Assembly (NCBI RefSeq): GCF_013410545.1
Contig: NZ_JACCFV010000001.1
Location: 3,348,001-3,412,000, forward strand
Reading direction: 5' to 3'
Length of the DNA: 64,000 nucleotides
Source: Pseudoclavibacter chungangensis
Lineage (GTDB): Bacteria > Actinomycetota > Actinomycetes > Actinomycetales > Microbacteriaceae
Shown here: one piece after another, positions 62,829 through 64,000 of the stretch
How the letters are laid out: each line of letters opens with the position of its first letter
Position numbering within the stretch: the stretch's first letter is position 1
Translations under genes and position numbers: made by a program
The notes under the pieces: model-generated
Database searches by the model: none
The model's input: only the letters and a program-made list of their open reading frames with translations
Told to the model about the DNA's origin: nothing

Positions 62829-64000
62829 GCGCGTTCCTCCGTCGGTGCCGCCACGGGATAGGGCTCGGCCTCGTCGCGCGCGTTCTCGGCGCCGTCCGTG
62901 TCCTCGTCGTCCTCGTCGCGCGTCTCGATGTGCACCCGCACGAGCGCGGGCACGTGCCGGTCGACCTCGAGCACCCGAAGGGTCATGACGCGCTCGACCG
63001 GATCACCCGGCTCGGCGAGATCGGCCGGGTCGAGCGGCAGCGCGACCTCGACCTCCTGCCCCGTCGTCGGCAGGTCACCGATCTCGGCGATCGCGAGGCC
63101 CGCGAGCGTCTCGTAGTCACCGCGCGGCAGGTCGTACCCGAGCACCCGCTCGGCCTCGTCGAGGTGCAGCGTGCCGGGGATGTTCCAGTCCCCGTCCGGC
63201 TGCTGCACGGGCACGAGCTCGCCGTCCGGGTCGTGCTCGTCGCGCAACTCGCCGACGAGCTCCTCAGCGAGGTCCTCGAGCGTGAGGACGCCCGCGAACC
63301 CGCCGTACTCGTCGACGACGCACGCGAGCTCGGCACCCTTCTCGCGCAATCGCGCGAGCGCGTCCGGCAACGCCGTCGTCGCGGCGAGGAACACGGCGGG
63401 CCGCATGATCTCCGTAACGGGGCGATCCTGCGCCTCGGGCGGCGTGCCGAGCACGTCGAGCAACTGGACGACGCCGGTCACGTCACCCTGCTCGTCGAGG
63501 ATCGGGTACCTGGTGTGGCCCGTGCTCATGAGCTCGCGAACCGTCGCGACGCTCGTCGTCCCGGGCACCGTGTCGACGTGCGGAGCGGGGATCATCGCGT
63601 GCTCGGCGTCGTGCTCGGGGAAGTCGATGATGCGGTCGAGCAGCACCGAGAGATCGGCCGGGAGCGTGCCCGTCACCTGCGAGTCGGCGACGATGTGCTC
63701 GAGGTCGAGGCGGCTCGCCGCGTGCTCGACGTCATGCACGGGCTCGATCCGCACGGTGCGCAGCAGGAGGTTCGAGGCACGGTCGAAGACCGCGATGAGC
63801 CATCCGAAGCACGCGAGGTAGATGTTCGTGGAGCGCGCGAGCCACAGCGCGACGCCCTCGGGACGTGCGATCGCGAGGTTCTTCGGGAACAGCTCGCCGA
63901 ACAGCATCTGCACGATCGTCGAGAAGACGAGCGCGATGACCGTCCCGATCGCGATGCCGACGCCGGCGGGCAGGACGTCGCCGGTGGCCTCACCGATCGC
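62825..64000 (-). CDS. CorC/CNNM-like membrane protein, N-terminus beyond window
   Basis: 392 codons visible, open to the window edge. DUF21 end (VQMLFGELFPKNLAIARPEG), CBS pair (TRYPILDEQGDVTGVVQLLD; LACVVDEYGGFAGVLTLEDL) and complete CorC_HlyC domain (NIPGTLHLDEAERVLGYDLP). An acidic tail (Asp/Glu-rich) closes it. First gene of the pair seen here; a start lies outside. Full-length members are about 430-450 residues. Confidence 0.93.
   Translation of the reverse strand, partial: AIGEATGDVLPAGVGIAIGTVIALVFSTIVQMLFGELFPKNLAIARPEGVALWLARSTNIYLACFGWLIAVFDRASNLLLRTVRIEPVHDVEHAASRLDLEHIVADSQVTGTLPADLSVLLDRIIDFPEHDAEHAMIPAPHVDTVPGTTSVATVRELMSTGHTRYPILDEQGDVTGVVQLLDVLGTPPEAQDRPVTEIMRPAVFLAATTALPDALARLREKGAELACVVDEYGGFAGVLTLEDLAEELVGELRDEHDPDGELVPVQQPDGDWNIPGTLHLDEAERVLGYDLPRGDYETLAGLAIAEIGDLPTTGQEVEVALPLDPADLAEPGDPVERVMTLRVLEVDRHVPALVRVHIETRDEDDEDTDGAENARDEAEPYPVAAPTEERA

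Noticed and set aside
1..64000. tRNA, rRNA or riboswitch
   Set aside because: I looked for cloverleaf T-loop sequences, 16S/23S cores and cobalamin- or nickel-type riboswitch boxes and found none convincing. A covariance-model scan would be decisive.

Overview
The window is a GC-rich actinobacterial chromosome segment. Evidence is the very high third-position GC, many GTG starts, stop/start overlaps of the ATGA and GTGA type, and a coproporphyrin-dependent haem pathway with hemQ and an iron-sulphur type ferrochelatase. A Micrococcales (Microbacteriaceae-like) bacterium is the best guess, but that is inference from gene content. I saw no rRNA, tRNA or CRISPR array.

Layout, left to right. (1) 1-4639: a four-gene minus-strand operon of TelA (runs off the left edge), an XpaC-like membrane protein, a lipoprotein joining a solute-binding-like half to a von Willebrand A domain, and a second solute-binding-like protein. 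(2) 4733-8123: a wrecked sensor kinase, then a TetR gene divergent from a frameshifted MFS efflux gene and an NAD(P)-binding oxidoreductase, with twin palindromic operators between them. (3) 8501-13748: a DrrAB-type exporter divergent from a WYL regulator, a histidine phosphatase, and a Thr/Pro-repeat envelope protein. (4) 13777-29110: the haem block. hemL-B-D-C-cpfC-hemQ form one tightly overlapping minus-strand operon; hemE-hemY is a second one, divergent from hemA. Between them lie a ferric-siderophore ABC remnant (ATPase plus a 5'-truncated permease, with a DtxR-like iron box), a Crp/Fnr regulator, and three small membrane proteins.

(5) 29347-41289: urease. ureA-B-C-F-G and a NiCoT nickel permease form one minus-strand operon; ureD lies about 6 kb beyond it on the other strand. 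No ureE is present, but UreG carries a His-rich C-terminal tail. Between ureD and the operon sits an island bounded by a 151-bp direct repeat (the 3' end of the nickel permease gene). It carries a two-gene AbiE-like nucleotidyltransferase/regulator module, an IS5-type transposase remnant and a DUF4234 protein. (6) 41590-53546: transport and nitrogen metabolism. This covers a double-domain Lrp regulator, an amino-acid permease with an in-frame stop, a zinc alcohol dehydrogenase with a damaged start, an NCS1 nucleobase permease, an M13 peptidase, and an aspartate decarboxylase/aspartate:alanine exchanger pair. (7) 53752-64000: small regulator/effector units (LysR/EamA, SDR/TetR, PfpI/MarR), a DHA2-type MFS, an ASCH protein and two CorC/CNNM-like CBS membrane proteins.

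Two themes stand out. First, regulators are often paired with a divergent target and a clear inverted repeat (6165-6226, 10551-10573, 34417-34456, 42633-42644, 56730-56747, 58404-58440). Second, several transporter or signalling genes carry single lesions (kinase, MFS, FecCD permease, amino-acid permease, alcohol dehydrogenase start, transposase). These mean either gene decay or local sequence errors. The best candidates for a poorly described system are the nucleotidyltransferase module in the island and the TelA/vWA membrane operon.
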